Shown here piece by piece: positions 50,670-61,138 of a stretch of DNA of 64,000 nucleotides; the first letter of the stretch is position 1, and every line of letters begins with the position of its first letter. Source of the DNA: Halobacillus halophilus (GTDB taxonomy: Bacteria; Bacillota; Bacilli; Bacillales; Halobacillaceae); assembly GCF_020171985.1 (NCBI RefSeq), contig NZ_JAIVAL010000001.1:682001-746000 (forward strand). Direction: 5' to 3'. The notes beneath the pieces are model-generated. The model saw only the letters and a program-made list of their open reading frames with translations, was not told where the DNA came from and did no database searches. Both the position numbers and the translations under genes were made by a program.

Positions 50670-51673
50670 TTAGGGATATACACGATTTGACCAGGAGAAA
50701 CTTCATCTCGATGTTCGTTTACTTTTTCCAACTGATGGATGGACACCTCATATTTTTCAGCAATAGAAGCCAGCGTTTCATCTTCTTGAGCGATATACAT
50801 TTTCATTTGAGTGTAAGTCTCTTCACGATTAGGAAACAGGTGCTTAAATATCTGTTTGATTCCATCAAGTCCGCCCGGGGCTTCCTCTTTTTCCTCTGAG
50901 CCTTTTGTCGAGGATTCCACATAAGACGAAGAAGCGCTCATTTCTTCTTCCACAGTGCTTTCGTGCCACACACTAGTACTCTCAGATGAAACCTCAGGGG
51001 TATCTTCTTTTTGTTCATGACCAAAGAATTCTGCGAAATTCTGAGACTTTTTATGAGGCCATCTGCCTTCTTCATCTGTTTCTAACTCTTGAGCCGACGG
51101 ATCATTCCGATTCGTGAGCTGAACCACAGGGGCTTCCCTTTCTGGAATTACTGGTTTTTCTTTTTCTTTACGTTCTTCTTTGTAATCCACCGGTCCAAGA
51201 GTAGCCGACTCATCAAATGTATCCGAATTATCAGCGGCATTTGATTTTTGTTCGACCCCGTTAATGTTTAACTGAGCATGCAGCCTTAGCTGGTTATTAG
51301 AAGGAAGTTCATAATCGAAACTTTCTATATCAATGAGGACATCTTCCAGACTGGAAATCCTTTCAAGCGGTACTGTAATTTCTACAGGGAAGGAATGGGA
51401 GAAATAACAGACCCCTTCTTCGCCTGATTGCACATGATCCATGGTCCTTACCGACTGCAGCGGGGCAGCCTCTTCATATTTATGATCAGATTGGTGGGGG
51501 ACATATTCTCCCGCCAGTTCGACTGTTCCTTTTAAACGAACTTCATCTCCATTTTCCTCAATTACGATTTCAGGTTCCAATGAAATACCAATTAGTTCCC
51601 TGACTCCCTGTCCTTCCTTAAACCATATCGCTTCGTCTAAATAAAAAGAAAATACATTTTGTTTATTTTTCAA
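50666..51673 (-). CDS. spoVID: Stage VI sporulation protein D (SpoVID)
   Basis: A 335-residue mother-cell protein that drives coat encasement of the spore. The N-terminal region (about 1–145) starts VFSFYLDEAIWFKEGQGV, the encasement domain. A long acidic, low-complexity linker follows, and the C-terminus (about 285–335) is a LysM domain (IAQEDETLASIAEKYEVSIHQLEKVN). SpoVID interacts with SafA and SpoIVA. The start is TTG 51673 after GGGAGGGG; the longer frame is unsupported. It lies downstream of hemL, as in B. subtilis. Confidence 0.9.
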   Translation of the reverse strand: MKNKQNVFSFYLDEAIWFKEGQGVRELIGISLEPEIVIEENGDEVRLKGTVELAGEYVPHQSDHKYEEAAPLQSVRTMDHVQSGEEGVCYFSHSFPVEITVPLERISSLEDVLIDIESFDYELPSNNQLRLHAQLNINGVEQKSNAADNSDTFDESATLGPVDYKEERKEKEKPVIPEREAPVVQLTNRNDPSAQELETDEEGRWPHKKSQNFAEFFGHEQKEDTPEVSSESTSVWHESTVEEEMSASSSYVESSTKGSEEKEEAPGGLDGIKQIFKHLFPNREETYTQMKMYIAQEDETLASIAEKYEVSIHQLEKVNEHRDEVSPGQIVYIPN

Positions 51674-51719
51674 TGGATTTGCCCCTCCCAGAATATAATA
51701 AACCCAAGTCTCTATTACC

Positions 51720-51747
51720 ACCTTATGCGGTAACTGATTTTATATAC
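51720..51747 (-). promoter_or_regulatory. Candidate sigma-E promoter of spoVID
   Basis: Minus-strand GTATATA (51741–51747), a 13-nt spacer and CATAAGGT (51720–51727) resemble a mother-cell sigma-E promoter. The spacing is one nt shorter than usual. Confidence 0.4.
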
Positions 51748-51764
51748 ATGGAGGGAACCAGAAA

Positions 51765-51792
51765 AAGGCATGACCTAATACGGCCATGCCTT
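51765..51792 (-). terminator. Intrinsic terminator of the hem operon
   Basis: AAGGCATG (51765–51772) pairs with CATGCCTT (51785–51792) and is followed by TTTTTCT on the minus strand, 14 nt past the hemL stop. Confidence 0.8.
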
Positions 51793-51805
51793 GTGAAATC
51801 CATAT

Positions 51806-53089
51806 TTAAAGGGATGCAAATACTTTTTCTGCTGCCTTTATCGTTTTCTCTATATCTTCTTCTGTATGCTTCGTTGATAGAAAGAGGCCCTCGAATTGGG
51901 AAGGGGGAAGGTAGATTCCTTCTTCAATCATCCCTTGGTAATAGCGCGTAAACATTTCAAGATTAGAAGCATTCGCAGTCTCAAAGTCGATTACAGGCTC
52001 ATTCGTAAAGAAGAATCCTACCATAGATCCTGCCCTGTTAACCGTCAATGGAATATTGTTTGCTCTTGCCGCTTCTTCATACCCTTCAATTAGACGGTCC
52101 ACTTTTCTATTAATTCCTTCATAAGCTTCTTCTGTCATGGATGATACCGTTTCGTAACCTGCTGTCATAGCTAATGGATTTCCTGACAAAGTACCAGCTT
52201 GATAAATGTCTCCAACTGGAGCCACTCGCTCCATAATATGACGTTTTCCTCCATATGCACCTACAGGCAAGCCACCGCCAATTACTTTCCCAAGACAGGT
52301 CATATCCGGTGTAACACCAAAATGACCTTGTGCACTATGATAACCTACCCTGAATCCAGTCATTACTTCATCAAAAATCAAAACAGTGCCATTATTCTCC
52401 GTTAATTCACGAAGTTCCTGTAGGAAACCTTCTTTTGGAGGAACGACTCCCATATTACCGGATACCGGTTCAATAATGACCGCAGCCAGGTCATCTCCAT
52501 ATTCTTCAAAAACATAACGCACGCTATCTAAATCATTATATGGAACCGTGATCGTATTTTGAGCAATGGATGCTGGAACTCCCGGCGAATCTGGCAGTCC
52601 TAAAGTGGCAACCCCAGACCCTGCCTTAATGAGAAGAGAATCTCCATGACCGTGATAATTCCCTTCAAATTTGAGAATTTTGTCACGACCGGTGTACCCA
52701 CGGGCAACACGCAGGGCGCTCATTGTGGCTTCTGTCCCTGAATTGACCATTCTTAGCATTTCGATGGAAGGAACACGTTCAATAACCACCTCAGCAAGAT
52801 GGTTTTCAATTTCTGTAGGAGCACCGAAGCTTGTGCCCTGTTCCGTTACTTTTTTTAAAGACTCTACAACTTTTTCATCCGCATGCCCTAAGATTAAAGG
52901 CCCAAAACTAAGCACATAATCGATGAATTCATTGCCATCCAAATCATAAAGTTTAGACCCTTTTCCTTTTTCCATAAATATAGGATCCATGTTTACAGAA
53001 TTAAATGCCCTCACAGGAGAATTAACTCCCCCCGGCATTAAATCCACCGCTTTATTATAAGCAGCTGAAGAGCGGTCAAATTGTTTCAT
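51806..53089 (-). CDS. hemL: Glutamate-1-semialdehyde 2,1-aminomutase
   Basis: A 427-residue fold-type I PLP enzyme that converts glutamate-1-semialdehyde to 5-aminolevulinate. The PLP-lysine segment is [18 protein letters not shown] (about 260). Also visible are [12 protein letters not shown] near the start and [18 protein letters not shown] (about 117). The length is normal. It is the last gene of hemA-X-C-D-B-L. Confidence 0.97.
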   Translation of the reverse strand: MKQFDRSSAAYNKAVDLMPGGVNSPVRAFNSVNMDPIFMEKGKGSKLYDLDGNEFIDYVLSFGPLILGHADEKVVESLKKVTEQGTSFGAPTEIENHLAEVVIERVPSIEMLRMVNSGTEATMSALRVARGYTGRDKILKFEGNYHGHGDSLLIKAGSGVATLGLPDSPGVPASIAQNTITVPYNDLDSVRYVFEEYGDDLAAVIIEPVSGNMGVVPPKEGFLQELRELTENNGTVLIFDEVMTGFRVGYHSAQGHFGVTPDMTCLGKVIGGGLPVGAYGGKRHIMERVAPVGDIYQAGTLSGNPLAMTAGYETVSSMTEEAYEGINRKVDRLIEGYEEAARANNIPLTVNRAGSMVGFFFTNEPVIDFETANASNLEMFTRYYQGMIEEGIYLPPSQFEGLFLSTKHTEEDIEKTIKAAEKVFASL

Positions 53090-53119
53090 AGCGACTCATC
53101 CTTTCTAAAAATCAGTGGT

Positions 53120-54097
53120 TTATTCGTCCAACCATTTCGCTGCGTCTTTGGCGAAGTAAGTAACAATGAGATCAGCGCCAGCTCGCTTCATAGCTGTAAG
53201 CTTTTCTAGAACGATTTCCTGCTCATTCACCCAGCCGTTTTGAGCTGCCGCTTTAATCATAGAGTACTCACCGCTCACATTGTAAGCAACGAGTGGGAGA
53301 TTAATGCGATCTTTAACTTCTCTCATAATATCTAAATATGCAAGAGCAGGCTTCACAATAAGAAAGTCTGCACCTTCCTCTACATCCGATTCAGCTTCTC
53401 GAATAGCTTCTAATCGGTTCGATGGATCCATCTGATAGGCTCTTCGATCACCGAATTGCGGAGAACTATGAGCCGCATCCCTGAAAGGGCCATAAAATGA
53501 AGAAGCATATTTGACTGCATAGGACATGATCGGAATCTGGCTGTAACCAGCGTCATCAAGTCCTTTTCGAATGGAGGCGACAAATCCATCCATCATATTA
53601 GATGGGGCAATAATGTCTGCCCCTGCTTCAGCTTGAGTAATAGCTGTCTGCGTAATATAGTGAAGCGATTCATCATTATCTATATCACCTTCGCGAACGA
53701 TACCGCAATGCCCATGATCCGTGTACTGACATAAGCACGTATCTGCAATCACTGTTAGTGAAGGTACTTCTTCCTTTATTTGTCGGATAGACCTTTGAAC
53801 AATTCCCTCTTCATGATAGGCCTGGCTGCCTACTTCATCTTTCTCGTTCGGTACTCCGAAGACAATAACAGAGCGCACGCCAACGTGGACTAATTCATTC
53901 ATCTCTGCTGTTAAATGGTCGAGAGAAACTTGATAAACCCCAGGCATGGAAGAAACTTCATTCTTAACTCCTTCCCCTTCAACTACGAATATAGGAAAGA
54001 TTAAATCATCCTTACGTAAATGCGTTTCCCGCACTAATGCTCTCATTGATTCTGTCCGCCGTAAACGGCGATGGCGTTTAAAATCTAAATCTGCCAT
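53120..54097 (-). CDS. hemB: Porphobilinogen synthase (delta-aminolevulinic acid dehydratase)
   Basis: A 325-residue TIM-barrel enzyme that condenses two 5-aminolevulinates to porphobilinogen. The active-site lysines lie in [17 protein letters not shown] (about 195) and in [10 protein letters not shown] ([13 protein letters not shown], about 245). The metal-binding stretch [14 protein letters not shown] (about 117) has three Cys, indicating the zinc-dependent type. The start is ATG 54097 with AAGGGA upstream; 33 more in-frame codons overlap hemD and are not used. Confidence 0.97.
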   Translation of the reverse strand: MADLDFKRHRRLRRTESMRALVRETHLRKDDLIFPIFVVEGEGVKNEVSSMPGVYQVSLDHLTAEMNELVHVGVRSVIVFGVPNEKDEVGSQAYHEEGIVQRSIRQIKEEVPSLTVIADTCLCQYTDHGHCGIVREGDIDNDESLHYITQTAITQAEAGADIIAPSNMMDGFVASIRKGLDDAGYSQIPIMSYAVKYASSFYGPFRDAAHSSPQFGDRRAYQMDPSNRLEAIREAESDVEEGADFLIVKPALAYLDIMREVKDRINLPLVAYNVSGEYSMIKAAAQNGWVNEQEIVLEKLTAMKRAGADLIVTYFAKDAAKWLDE

Positions 54098-54113
54098 AGT
54101 ATCGATTCCCTTC

Positions 54114-54872
54114 TTATGAAAAAAATTGCACCATCTTCTCCACCATATCTTCCATTGTATAGTGAGGGGGTAAAAAGACCTGTTGAAACCCAACAAGCTC
54201 AGCCTGGTCCGCGGTTGTGGGTCCTATACAAAAGCAAGGAAGATCTCGGCCTGTATCCGGCATGTCTTTCATGATGGCTATGTAGGCCTGGACAGTAGAT
54301 GGGCTTGTAAACGTTAGTGCATCAATCTCGTGATTACAGATCGATTGTCGAATCTGTTCCTGATGCTCTTTCAATAGTAGCGTATCATAGACCGTGATGG
54401 TTTGAAAAAAGACCTGCTGTTCAGTAAATTTTTCTGGAAGAACATCTCTTGAGCGGTTTCCTCTTACGTAGAGGATCATACCTGGAGCTCTTTTGTCTCT
54501 AAAAAACTCTTCAGCCATTGTATCAGCCTGGAAGCTGGATGGCATAAAATCAGCTTCGTATCCGTAAGTCTTAAGTGTGCGAGCTGTCTTTTCTCCAATA
54601 ATTGCAAAACGCAGAGAATCAGGAACCCTAATTCCTATTCGATTGATTAGTTCGAAAAAAAACTTCACACCATTAGAGCTTGTAATAAAAACCCATTCAT
54701 AGTTGTGAAGTTTCTTAAGGATCTCCTGATTCTCCTTCGAGTCATTTAGTTGAAAGTGAAGAAGAGGGGTTTGCAAAGCTTCTCCCCCCTCCTGATTTAT
54801 TCGGTCTACAAAAGGTCTCGCCTGGGATGCGCCTCTTGTTACAAGAATCGTTTTCCCCGCAAGAGGCTTCAT
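54114..54872 (-). CDS. hemD: Uroporphyrinogen-III synthase
   Basis: A 252-residue two-lobed enzyme that cyclises hydroxymethylbilane with D-ring inversion. The family is divergent, but [45 protein letters not shown] and [13 protein letters not shown] are typical. It overlaps the hemC stop by one nt. HemC makes its unstable substrate. Confidence 0.95.
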   Translation of the reverse strand: MKPLAGKTILVTRGASQARPFVDRINQEGGEALQTPLLHFQLNDSKENQEILKKLHNYEWVFITSSNGVKFFFELINRIGIRVPDSLRFAIIGEKTARTLKTYGYEADFMPSSFQADTMAEEFFRDKRAPGMILYVRGNRSRDVLPEKFTEQQVFFQTITVYDTLLLKEHQEQIRQSICNHEIDALTFTSPSTVQAYIAIMKDMPDTGRDLPCFCIGPTTADQAELVGFQQVFLPPHYTMEDMVEKMVQFFS

Positions 54873-55801
54873 TACTGCCCATACTCCTCTTTAGCTTCAT
54901 CTACAATTTCCTGAGCACCTTGCGCTTTCAGACGATCAGCAGCTTCTTTCCCTACCGCCAGCGGGTCTTCGCCTCTCACAGTTTCGTGAAGAATGGTTTT
55001 ACCATCTGGAGTACCTACCAGTGCGCTCAATACAATTTCGCTGCCTATTCTATAAGCGTATCCTCCAATTGGAACTTGACAACCACCGTTAAGATCATGG
55101 AGAAACTTCCGTTCAGCCGATACGGTTGTGGCTGTATATTCATGGTTAATCTGCATAAGGAAGTCCCGTAACGAAGAATCATTTTCCCGGCACTGTATCG
55201 CTAGCGCTCCCTGCCCTACAGCAGGTACACACACTTCCGGCTCTAAATATTCGGTTACAAGATTATCATCCCAGCCCATACGTTTTAAACCTGCAGCTGC
55301 TAAAACAATAGCGTCAAAATCTTCCTCTTTCAATTTTCGAAGACGTGTGTCAATGTTGCCGCGAATCCATTTCACCTCAACGTCTGGTCTCACAGCTTTA
55401 ATTTGAGCACTCCGCCGCAAACTGCTGGTTCCTACTACGGCTCCTTCATGCAAGTCTTTAAGTGCAACATTACCATTGGAGACAAATGCATCTCTATGAT
55501 CTTCTCTAATTGGAACAGAAGCAACAGTTAAACCAGAAGCTACCTCTGAGGGCATATCCTTCATGGAGTGGACAGCCATATCAATTTCTCCGTCATACAT
55601 GGCTTGTTCTATTTCTTTAATAAATAGACCTTTTCCGCCAACTTTGGATAAAGTCACATCCAGAATCTTATCCCCTTTAGTAGAGATTCTCTTAATTTCA
55701 AATTCATAACTGGGATCTATATTTTTCAGTTGTTCGATTACCCACTCCGTCTGAGTAATAGCTAAATTACTTTTTCTTGAACCGATCACTATTTTCTTCA
55801 T
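54872..55801 (-). CDS. hemC: Porphobilinogen deaminase (hydroxymethylbilane synthase)
   Basis: A 309-residue enzyme that polymerises four porphobilinogens. It has [16 protein letters not shown] at the N-terminus, [24 protein letters not shown], and the dipyrromethane cofactor attachment Cys in [13 protein letters not shown] (about 240). The length is normal. It sits between hemX and hemD. Confidence 0.97.
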   Translation of the reverse strand: MKKIVIGSRKSNLAITQTEWVIEQLKNIDPSYEFEIKRISTKGDKILDVTLSKVGGKGLFIKEIEQAMYDGEIDMAVHSMKDMPSEVASGLTVASVPIREDHRDAFVSNGNVALKDLHEGAVVGTSSLRRSAQIKAVRPDVEVKWIRGNIDTRLRKLKEEDFDAIVLAAAGLKRMGWDDNLVTEYLEPEVCVPAVGQGALAIQCRENDSSLRDFLMQINHEYTATTVSAERKFLHDLNGGCQVPIGGYAYRIGSEIVLSALVGTPDGKTILHETVRGEDPLAVGKEAADRLKAQGAQEIVDEAKEEYGQ

Positions 55802-55813
55802 GTGACTACCTCC

Positions 55814-56632
55814 TTAAAAATGAAAATTCGATAATGAACCAAATAAAAAGAAATTAATTAATAGAAATAAAAAAGCGCCCGAGTTAAATATAGAAATGGA
55901 ACGTCCCTGATAACCCTTTACCACCCTCAAAAACAGGTAAACGATATAAACGAAGAGCACAAGAAACGAGCCTAACGTTTTTGAGTCATACCAATAAAAT
56001 GTATCAGGTGATATATATCCCCAGGTAACGCCCAAGATAATAGCAATTAACAACAGAGGAACTCCCAGTATAACCGATATATAAGAAAAGTGATCCAGTT
56101 TTGTTAAGTCACCCAAACGAAACAGTTTAGCATTCCACTTTTTTTTCTTTAGAAGTCGGTACTGCAGCAAGTACATAATTGAAAATATGAATGAAAGTGT
56201 AAAAAACCCATAAGAAATGATGGCTAAACTAATATGAACCACAAGCATCTCATTTACGAGCTCCACTCCCTGGTCCTTTAAATCGTTCTGGGCTCTGGTA
56301 GATAAATGGATGAGTACAACAAGAAACCCAACCACATTCGTAAAGAACACTAGAAAGTCCACCCTAAACAGTCGATTAATAATTAAAGAGAACGTTACTA
56401 AAATCCAGGCATAAAAATATAAACCATCATATACGGTCATTATGGGTAAATTCTCGTCAATCAAAACTTGTGTCAACAAAAAAAAGGTTTGTAAAACCCA
56501 AACCATACTAAGTAACCAGAAGGCTGTACGGTTAGCCTTCCGGTTCGTCTGCACAAAGTCAATGAAATATCCAATTAAACTAAGTCCATAAAGTAATAGG
56601 ATGAGTTCGTATACCCATTTAAGCTCGAACAT
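55814..56632 (-). CDS. hemX: HemX-like membrane protein (CcsA/ResC cytochrome assembly family)
   Basis: A 272-residue integral membrane protein with eight predicted helices. The WGYISPDTFYWYDSKTLGSFLVLFVY segment corresponds to the CcsA WGxxW-like region, but the exact tryptophan-rich heme motif is degenerate. HemX limits HemA (glutamyl-tRNA reductase) level in B. subtilis. The start is ATG 56632 with GGGTGG upstream; GTG 56644 overlaps that site. It is second in the hem operon. Confidence 0.9.
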   Translation of the reverse strand: MFELKWVYELILLLYGLSLIGYFIDFVQTNRKANRTAFWLLSMVWVLQTFFLLTQVLIDENLPIMTVYDGLYFYAWILVTFSLIINRLFRVDFLVFFTNVVGFLVVLIHLSTRAQNDLKDQGVELVNEMLVVHISLAIISYGFFTLSFIFSIMYLLQYRLLKKKKWNAKLFRLGDLTKLDHFSYISVILGVPLLLIAIILGVTWGYISPDTFYWYDSKTLGSFLVLFVYIVYLFLRVVKGYQGRSISIFNSGAFLFLLINFFLFGSLSNFHF

Positions 56633-56646
56633 ATGGACATCCACCC

Positions 56647-58020
56647 TTACGGATTAACAATAGAGTTAGCGACAGGAAAAAATTGGCCTGCCTCACCTTC
56701 TTGCTTCACAGCTGATTGGTTTTTTTTCGTCTGCTCTTTTATTTCCTCTTCTACCTGCGCTTCAATTCCAAATATTTGAGTAAATAACCGCAGGGTTTCT
56801 TCCGAATCAGGCTGAGCCGCTAATTCTTTAGCCTGAAGGATCGGTTCCTTCAGCATTTGGTTAATAATACTTTTTGTGTGTTTACTGAGTACTTTTCTTT
56901 CACGATCTGTAAGCTCAGGCATTTTTCGTTCTATACTCTTCATAGTCTCTGCTTGAATGCCAAGGGCTTTTGAGCGCAAAGCGGAAATTACGGGCACAAC
57001 TCCAATAGTCTGTAGCCATTCTTTAAATTCTACAATTTCAGCTTCCACCATAATTTCAATTTCTTCGGCTGCTTGCTTGCGTATAGCCAGATTAGCATCA
57101 ACAATGCCTTGAAGATCATCAATATCGTATAAGAATACGCTCTCCAGGCTTTCCATAGCTGGATCCAAATCTCTTGGCACAGCAATGTCTACAAAGAAGA
57201 GAGGTTTTCCTTTTCTTTTACGGTGTATTGGCTCCATTTTCTCTTTAGTCACTACGTAATCTGTCGCTCCTGTGGAACTTATTACGATGTCAGCGTCTGT
57301 AAGAACGGAATCCAGATCTTCCATGGTCCGTGCTTGTCCATTGAACTGATCAGCTACTACCTGTGCCTTAGATAGGGTACGGTTAATAACGGTCACTTTA
57401 CGCACACCGGATCCATGCAGATTTTTAGCAGCAAGTTCACCCATCTTACCCGCGCCAAGAATTACGATATGCTTATGGACAAGATCACCGAATATCTTTC
57501 GAGCAAGCTCAACCGCAGCGTAACTTACCGAAACAGCATTTTCACTGATTTCAGTATCCTTATGGGCTTTTTTGGCCATCGTAACTGCCTGTTTAAACAA
57601 CTGATTAAAGATCGTACCAGTCGTTCCTGCTTCCTGTCCATTAATGAATGCTTGTTTCATTTGACCCAATATTTGGGTTTCTCCCAGCACCATTGAATCA
57701 AGCCCAGAGGTCACTCGAAGTAAATGCTCAATTGCCCCATCCGTTTCATAAAAAGATAAGAATGGAGAGAATTCATCTTTATCAGCATTAAACCAATCGG
57801 CTAAGAATTGTTTAATATAATAGCGTCCTGTGTGCAGTTGATCTACCACTGCATAGATTTCCGTACGATTGCATGTAGAAATAATCACATTTTCCAGTAC
57901 ACTTTTACGAGTGTTTAACTCCTGCATTGCTTCCGTTAAGTGTTTATCCGAAAAAGTGAGTTTCTCCCTAATTTCCACAGGGGCCGTTTTATAGTTGAGA
58001 CCAACAGCTAAAATATGCAT
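56647..58020 (-). CDS. hemA: Glutamyl-tRNA reductase
   Basis: A 457-residue NADPH enzyme that reduces glutamyl-tRNA to glutamate-1-semialdehyde, the first committed step of C5 heme synthesis. The catalytic Cys lies in [12 protein letters not shown] (about 50), with [15 protein letters not shown] (about 108), a Rossmann segment [18 protein letters not shown] and the C-terminal dimerisation helices. The start is ATG 58020 after GGGGG. It heads hemA-X-C-D-B-L; an extended -10 element lies upstream. Confidence 0.97.
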   Translation of the reverse strand: MHILAVGLNYKTAPVEIREKLTFSDKHLTEAMQELNTRKSVLENVIISTCNRTEIYAVVDQLHTGRYYIKQFLADWFNADKDEFSPFLSFYETDGAIEHLLRVTSGLDSMVLGETQILGQMKQAFINGQEAGTTGTIFNQLFKQAVTMAKKAHKDTEISENAVSVSYAAVELARKIFGDLVHKHIVILGAGKMGELAAKNLHGSGVRKVTVINRTLSKAQVVADQFNGQARTMEDLDSVLTDADIVISSTGATDYVVTKEKMEPIHRKRKGKPLFFVDIAVPRDLDPAMESLESVFLYDIDDLQGIVDANLAIRKQAAEEIEIMVEAEIVEFKEWLQTIGVVPVISALRSKALGIQAETMKSIERKMPELTDRERKVLSKHTKSIINQMLKEPILQAKELAAQPDSEETLRLFTQIFGIEAQVEEEIKEQTKKNQSAVKQEGEAGQFFPVANSIVNP

Positions 58021-58064
58021 TTCATCTACCCCCATTAAACGTTCCAGACTTTCACATATGAATT

Positions 58065-58073
58065 AGTATAACA
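58065..58073 (-). promoter_or_regulatory. Candidate extended -10 promoter of the hem operon
   Basis: On the minus strand TGT-TATACT (58065–58073) is an extended -10 element about 45 nt before hemA. No strong -35 is visible, and I could not see a clear PerR box. Confidence 0.5.
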
Positions 58074-58271
58074 TATATTCCTATCTATTTTCCCGCAAAA
58101 ATATGAACAGAATTCGAAAATGATGTGATAGGATATAGATACATTGTTAAAGAATTTTTTCACTATTTATTTAGAATAAATTTAAATTATAATCCGTTTG
58201 TAATATACCAAACCCAGGCTCATTGCGCAAGTAAACGAAATTACTATTAATGGAATGGATGGGATCGCTCG

Positions 58272-58748
58272 ATGACTAAACAGAATTCTTTAATTGGTTT
58301 TTTGCTCATTGGTTTTGGATTATACTTTCTGACCAGCCAATTAAATATTGCCTACTTATCTGAGTTTTACTCATGGCCTACTCTACTCATTATTATCGGA
58401 ACTTCCTTTTTATTACATCATTATTTAACTAAAGATCAATCGAGTCTTTTTACCGGGGCATTACTACTGGGATTTGGTATTCATTTCCACGCCACCCGAC
58501 ATCTAGAGTTCTGGACAGATGATTGGCCGTTTTACTTTCTGGTTATAGGAATGGCTTTTCTCATCAGGTATGCTGGGGCCAAGAAAGGATTGATCCTGGC
58601 GCTGTTATTCCTTGGATTCGGTTTTTTTGCTTTATTATGGCCGGTTAATCCTGAATGGTTTCAATGGATTCAGACTGGTTTTCAAACGATCATTAGGTAC
58701 TGGCCTCTGGTCCTAATTATTTCCGGTATCTATGTGTTAAAAAAATAG
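58272..58748 (+). CDS. Polytopic membrane protein with LiaF-TM-like repeats
   Basis: A 158-residue protein with six hydrophobic segments in three pairs. Repeated motifs such as IGFLLIGFGLYFL, LLIIIGTSFLL and LILALLFLGFGFFALLWP resemble the LiaI-LiaF transmembrane region (DUF5668-type) found in envelope-stress proteins. No soluble domain follows. It is divergent from hemA and convergent on the ABC transporter. The function is unknown; the ribosome site (GGGAT) is modest. Confidence 0.75.
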   Translation: MTKQNSLIGFLLIGFGLYFLTSQLNIAYLSEFYSWPTLLIIIGTSFLLHHYLTKDQSSLFTGALLLGFGIHFHATRHLEFWTDDWPFYFLVIGMAFLIRYAGAKKGLILALLFLGFGFFALLWPVNPEWFQWIQTGFQTIIRYWPLVLIISGIYVLKK

Positions 58749-58753
58749 TTACA

Positions 58754-58787
58754 AAAAGCCGCTGTGGTATACATCACAGCGGCTTTT
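58754..58787. terminator. Bidirectional terminator between the membrane protein gene and the ABC operon
   Basis: AAAAGCCGCTGTG (58754–58766) pairs with CACAGCGGCTTTT (58775–58787) across an 8-nt loop, between convergent genes. Confidence 0.9.
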
Positions 58788-58789
58788 CA

Positions 58790-59524
58790 TTATAGTATAG
58801 AGCTTAAAAAAGCTTGGGTTCTTTCTTCCTTCGGGTTTTCAAAAATATCTTTTGGTGCACCTGTTTCAACAATTTTACCTTCATGCATATAAACCACTCG
58901 ATCTGCTACCTCGCGAGCAAAGCCCATTTCGTGGGTTACCACGACCATTGTCATTCCCTCTTTAGCCAGATCTTTCATCGTTTGCAGCACTTCCCCTACA
59001 AGCTCTGGATCAAGAGCTGAGGTAGGTTCGTCGAATAGCATGATCTCCGGCTTCATAGCAAGGGCACGCGCAATAGCTACGCGCTGCTTTTGTCCCCCTG
59101 ACAAACGAGAAGGATAATCATTTGCTTTTTCAGCAAGTCCTACCTTTTCAAGCAGTTCTTTTCCTTCTTTTTTTGCTTGAGATTTGGACAGCCCCTTTAC
59201 TTGCGTAGGAGCTTCCATAACGTTTCCCAGTACGGTCTTATGAGGGAAAAGATTGAAATGCTGAAAAACCATACCCACCTTTTGCCGAACTTCATTAACA
59301 TTGTCTTTTTTGGGATTAACTTCATTTCCTTTGATAAAGATCTCTCCGCTGTTTTTCATTTCTAAAAAGTTTAAACAGCGCAGCATTGTACTCTTTCCGG
59401 ATCCACTGGCACCTATTAAAACGACCACTTCACTCTCTGCTACATGAAAATCAATATCTTTCAGAACATGGTTATCTCCGAAATATTTATTTAATTTGTT
59501 AACCTCTATCATTTGCTTAGCCAA
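58790..59524 (-). CDS. Polar amino-acid ABC transporter, ATP-binding protein (GlnQ/ArtP type)
   Basis: A 244-residue ABC ATPase with Walker [14 protein letters not shown] (about 37), Q-loop [18 protein letters not shown], signature [15 protein letters not shown], Walker [15 protein letters not shown] and the switch His in [16 protein letters not shown]. This sequence type belongs to the PAAT family for Gln, Glu, Arg, His or cystine. It is the last gene of an SBP–permease–ATPase operon. The substrate cannot be fixed from sequence. Confidence 0.94.
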   Translation of the reverse strand: MAKQMIEVNKLNKYFGDNHVLKDIDFHVAESEVVVLIGASGSGKSTMLRCLNFLEMKNSGEIFIKGNEVNPKKDNVNEVRQKVGMVFQHFNLFPHKTVLGNVMEAPTQVKGLSKSQAKKEGKELLEKVGLAEKANDYPSRLSGGQKQRVAIARALAMKPEIMLFDEPTSALDPELVGEVLQTMKDLAKEGMTMVVVTHEMGFAREVADRVVYMHEGKIVETGAPKDIFENPKEERTQAFLSSIL

Positions 59525-59544
59525 ACTGCATCCCTCCTCTATGC

Positions 59545-60228
59545 TTACTCATCGCCACTCACAGCCATCTTCTTCTCTATCAAGCTAACCACAAGGGTTA
59601 GAAGGAAAACAAGAATTAAGTAGTACACAGCACTTACAAGCAGCCAAGTCATATAATCGAAAGTATTTGCCCCTTGTGTTGTAGCAACTGCAAATATCTC
59701 AGACACTCCAATAAACGCGGCCAGAGAAGAATCTTTTAACCCAATAATAAACTGATTACCGAGCGGGGGCAACGCGCGTCGGAAAGCCTGAGGGAGAATG
59801 ATTCTTCTCATCGTTAACGCCTGACTCATCCCAAGAGAACGTCCGGCTTCTGTTTGACCTTTGCCTATAGATTGTATAGACCCCCGGAAAATCTCAGCAA
59901 TATAGGCACCATTATGGAACGCGAGTCCCAAAGAAACTGACCAGAATCCGCTAATCATCCATACGTTGGTCAATCCATAATAGAATACAAAAATCTGCAC
60001 AATAAGCGGTGTTCCCCTTACAATGTAAATGTAAGCATTCGCGATCCATTCCAAAGGTCTAATATTAGAAATTTTTAATAAGGCAAAGAATAAACCGACA
60101 AATATGGCAATAAATATGGAAACGGCTGTTAATGCAAGGGTAAGCTGAGAAGCTTCAAAAAATAACTCCCGGCTGTTTACAAGAGCTTCCCAAAAACCTC
60201 CCCAGAATGAAATAAACTGTAAGTACAT
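59545..60228 (-). CDS. Polar amino-acid ABC transporter, permease
   Basis: A 227-residue inner-membrane permease with about five helices and the EAA loop [33 protein letters not shown] (about 125–160) that docks the ATPase. The HisMQ/GlnP family signature is clear. One permease gene suggests a homodimeric channel. It lies 20 nt before the ATPase gene. Confidence 0.94.
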   Translation of the reverse strand: MYLQFISFWGGFWEALVNSRELFFEASQLTLALTAVSIFIAIFVGLFFALLKISNIRPLEWIANAYIYIVRGTPLIVQIFVFYYGLTNVWMISGFWSVSLGLAFHNGAYIAEIFRGSIQSIGKGQTEAGRSLGMSQALTMRRIILPQAFRRALPPLGNQFIIGLKDSSLAAFIGVSEIFAVATTQGANTFDYMTWLLVSAVYYLILVFLLTLVVSLIEKKMAVSGDE

Positions 60229-60254
60229 AACCTCAACTCCTCTTTAATGTCAAA

Positions 60255-60280
60255 AAAGAGTACGCACGCGCGCACTCTTT
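60255..60280 (-). terminator. Intra-operon attenuator hairpin between the binding protein and permease genes
   Basis: AAAGAGT (60255–60261) pairs with ACTCTTT (60274–60280); the stem may extend with CG pairs in the loop. A T-run follows on the minus strand. It may terminate most transcripts after the binding-protein gene and so give excess binding protein. Confidence 0.65.
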
Positions 60281-60307
60281 AGACTTCCGTATAACTAAAA
60301 TCATCAA

Positions 60308-61138
60308 TTACTCAGGTTTAGTGGTAATATCATCACCAAAGTATTCATTACTAATTTCAGCAAGGGTCCCATCTTCACGAAGTTTTTCAAGAGCTGCATT
60401 GATGTCTTCTAATAGCTTATCGTTATCTTTTGCTACGGCTACCGCCTGTTCACTGCGTTCAATCATTTTTTTAGCCTCAATTTCAAGATCCTGCTGCATC
60501 GCTTCCTTACCTGTTAAGAAGTCCGTGATAACAGCATCATGACGGCCTTTGGCAAGTGATTGTAGGGCTACGACATCACTATCATATGTTTTAATATTTT
60601 CAGTTGCTTCCTCAGCAAATTTACTGTAAGTAGAACCTTTGGATACAGCAATTTCCTTACCTTCTAAATCTTCAAGGGTTTCAATATCACTTCCAGGGCG
60701 TGTGAAAATTTGCGCTCCAGAATAATAATATGGTGTTGAGAAAGCTACTTGTTCTGCACGTGCATCTGTAATCGTATGACTTGCTACGGCAGCATCAAAA
60801 CGTCCTGTTTTAACCCCTTCTACAATGGAAGCGAATTTCTGTTTTTGAGGATTTGGTTCAAGACCCAGTTCTTCGGCAATTGCATTTGCCACGTCGATAT
60901 CAAAACCTGACATTTCCCCACTTGCATCTGTCATGCTAAATGGACGAAATTCTCCAGACGAGGCGAAGGTAAACTTTCCTTCTTCGACTAAACCGTAATC
61001 CGCATTAGATCCGCTCGATTCCTCCGAGCCTTCTTCGGAATCACCTGAAGTTTCTCCTTCGTCTTCACTGCTTCCACAAGCAGCCAACGCAAAGATCAAG
61101 ATAATAGTAAGAGGTAACATAAATAAGTACTTTTTCAT
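60308..61138 (-). CDS. Polar amino-acid ABC transporter, substrate-binding lipoprotein
   Basis: A 276-residue lipoprotein with signal peptide and lipobox LAACGSS (Cys near residue 21), an acidic Ser/Glu/Gly linker (about 24–48) and a family 3 solute-binding domain (FTFASSGEFRPFSM, GFDIDVANAIAEELG, RFDAAVASHTITDAR). The acidic linker is typical of halophilic bacilli. The start is taken as ATG 61138, giving a normal lipoprotein signal; ATG 61153 adds five codons. A CodY-like box overlaps its promoter. Confidence 0.93.
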   Translation of the reverse strand: MKKYLFMLPLTIILIFALAACGSSEDEGETSGDSEEGSEESSGSNADYGLVEEGKFTFASSGEFRPFSMTDASGEMSGFDIDVANAIAEELGLEPNPQKQKFASIVEGVKTGRFDAAVASHTITDARAEQVAFSTPYYYSGAQIFTRPGSDIETLEDLEGKEIAVSKGSTYSKFAEEATENIKTYDSDVVALQSLAKGRHDAVITDFLTGKEAMQQDLEIEAKKMIERSEQAVAVAKDNDKLLEDINAALEKLREDGTLAEISNEYFGDDITTKPE

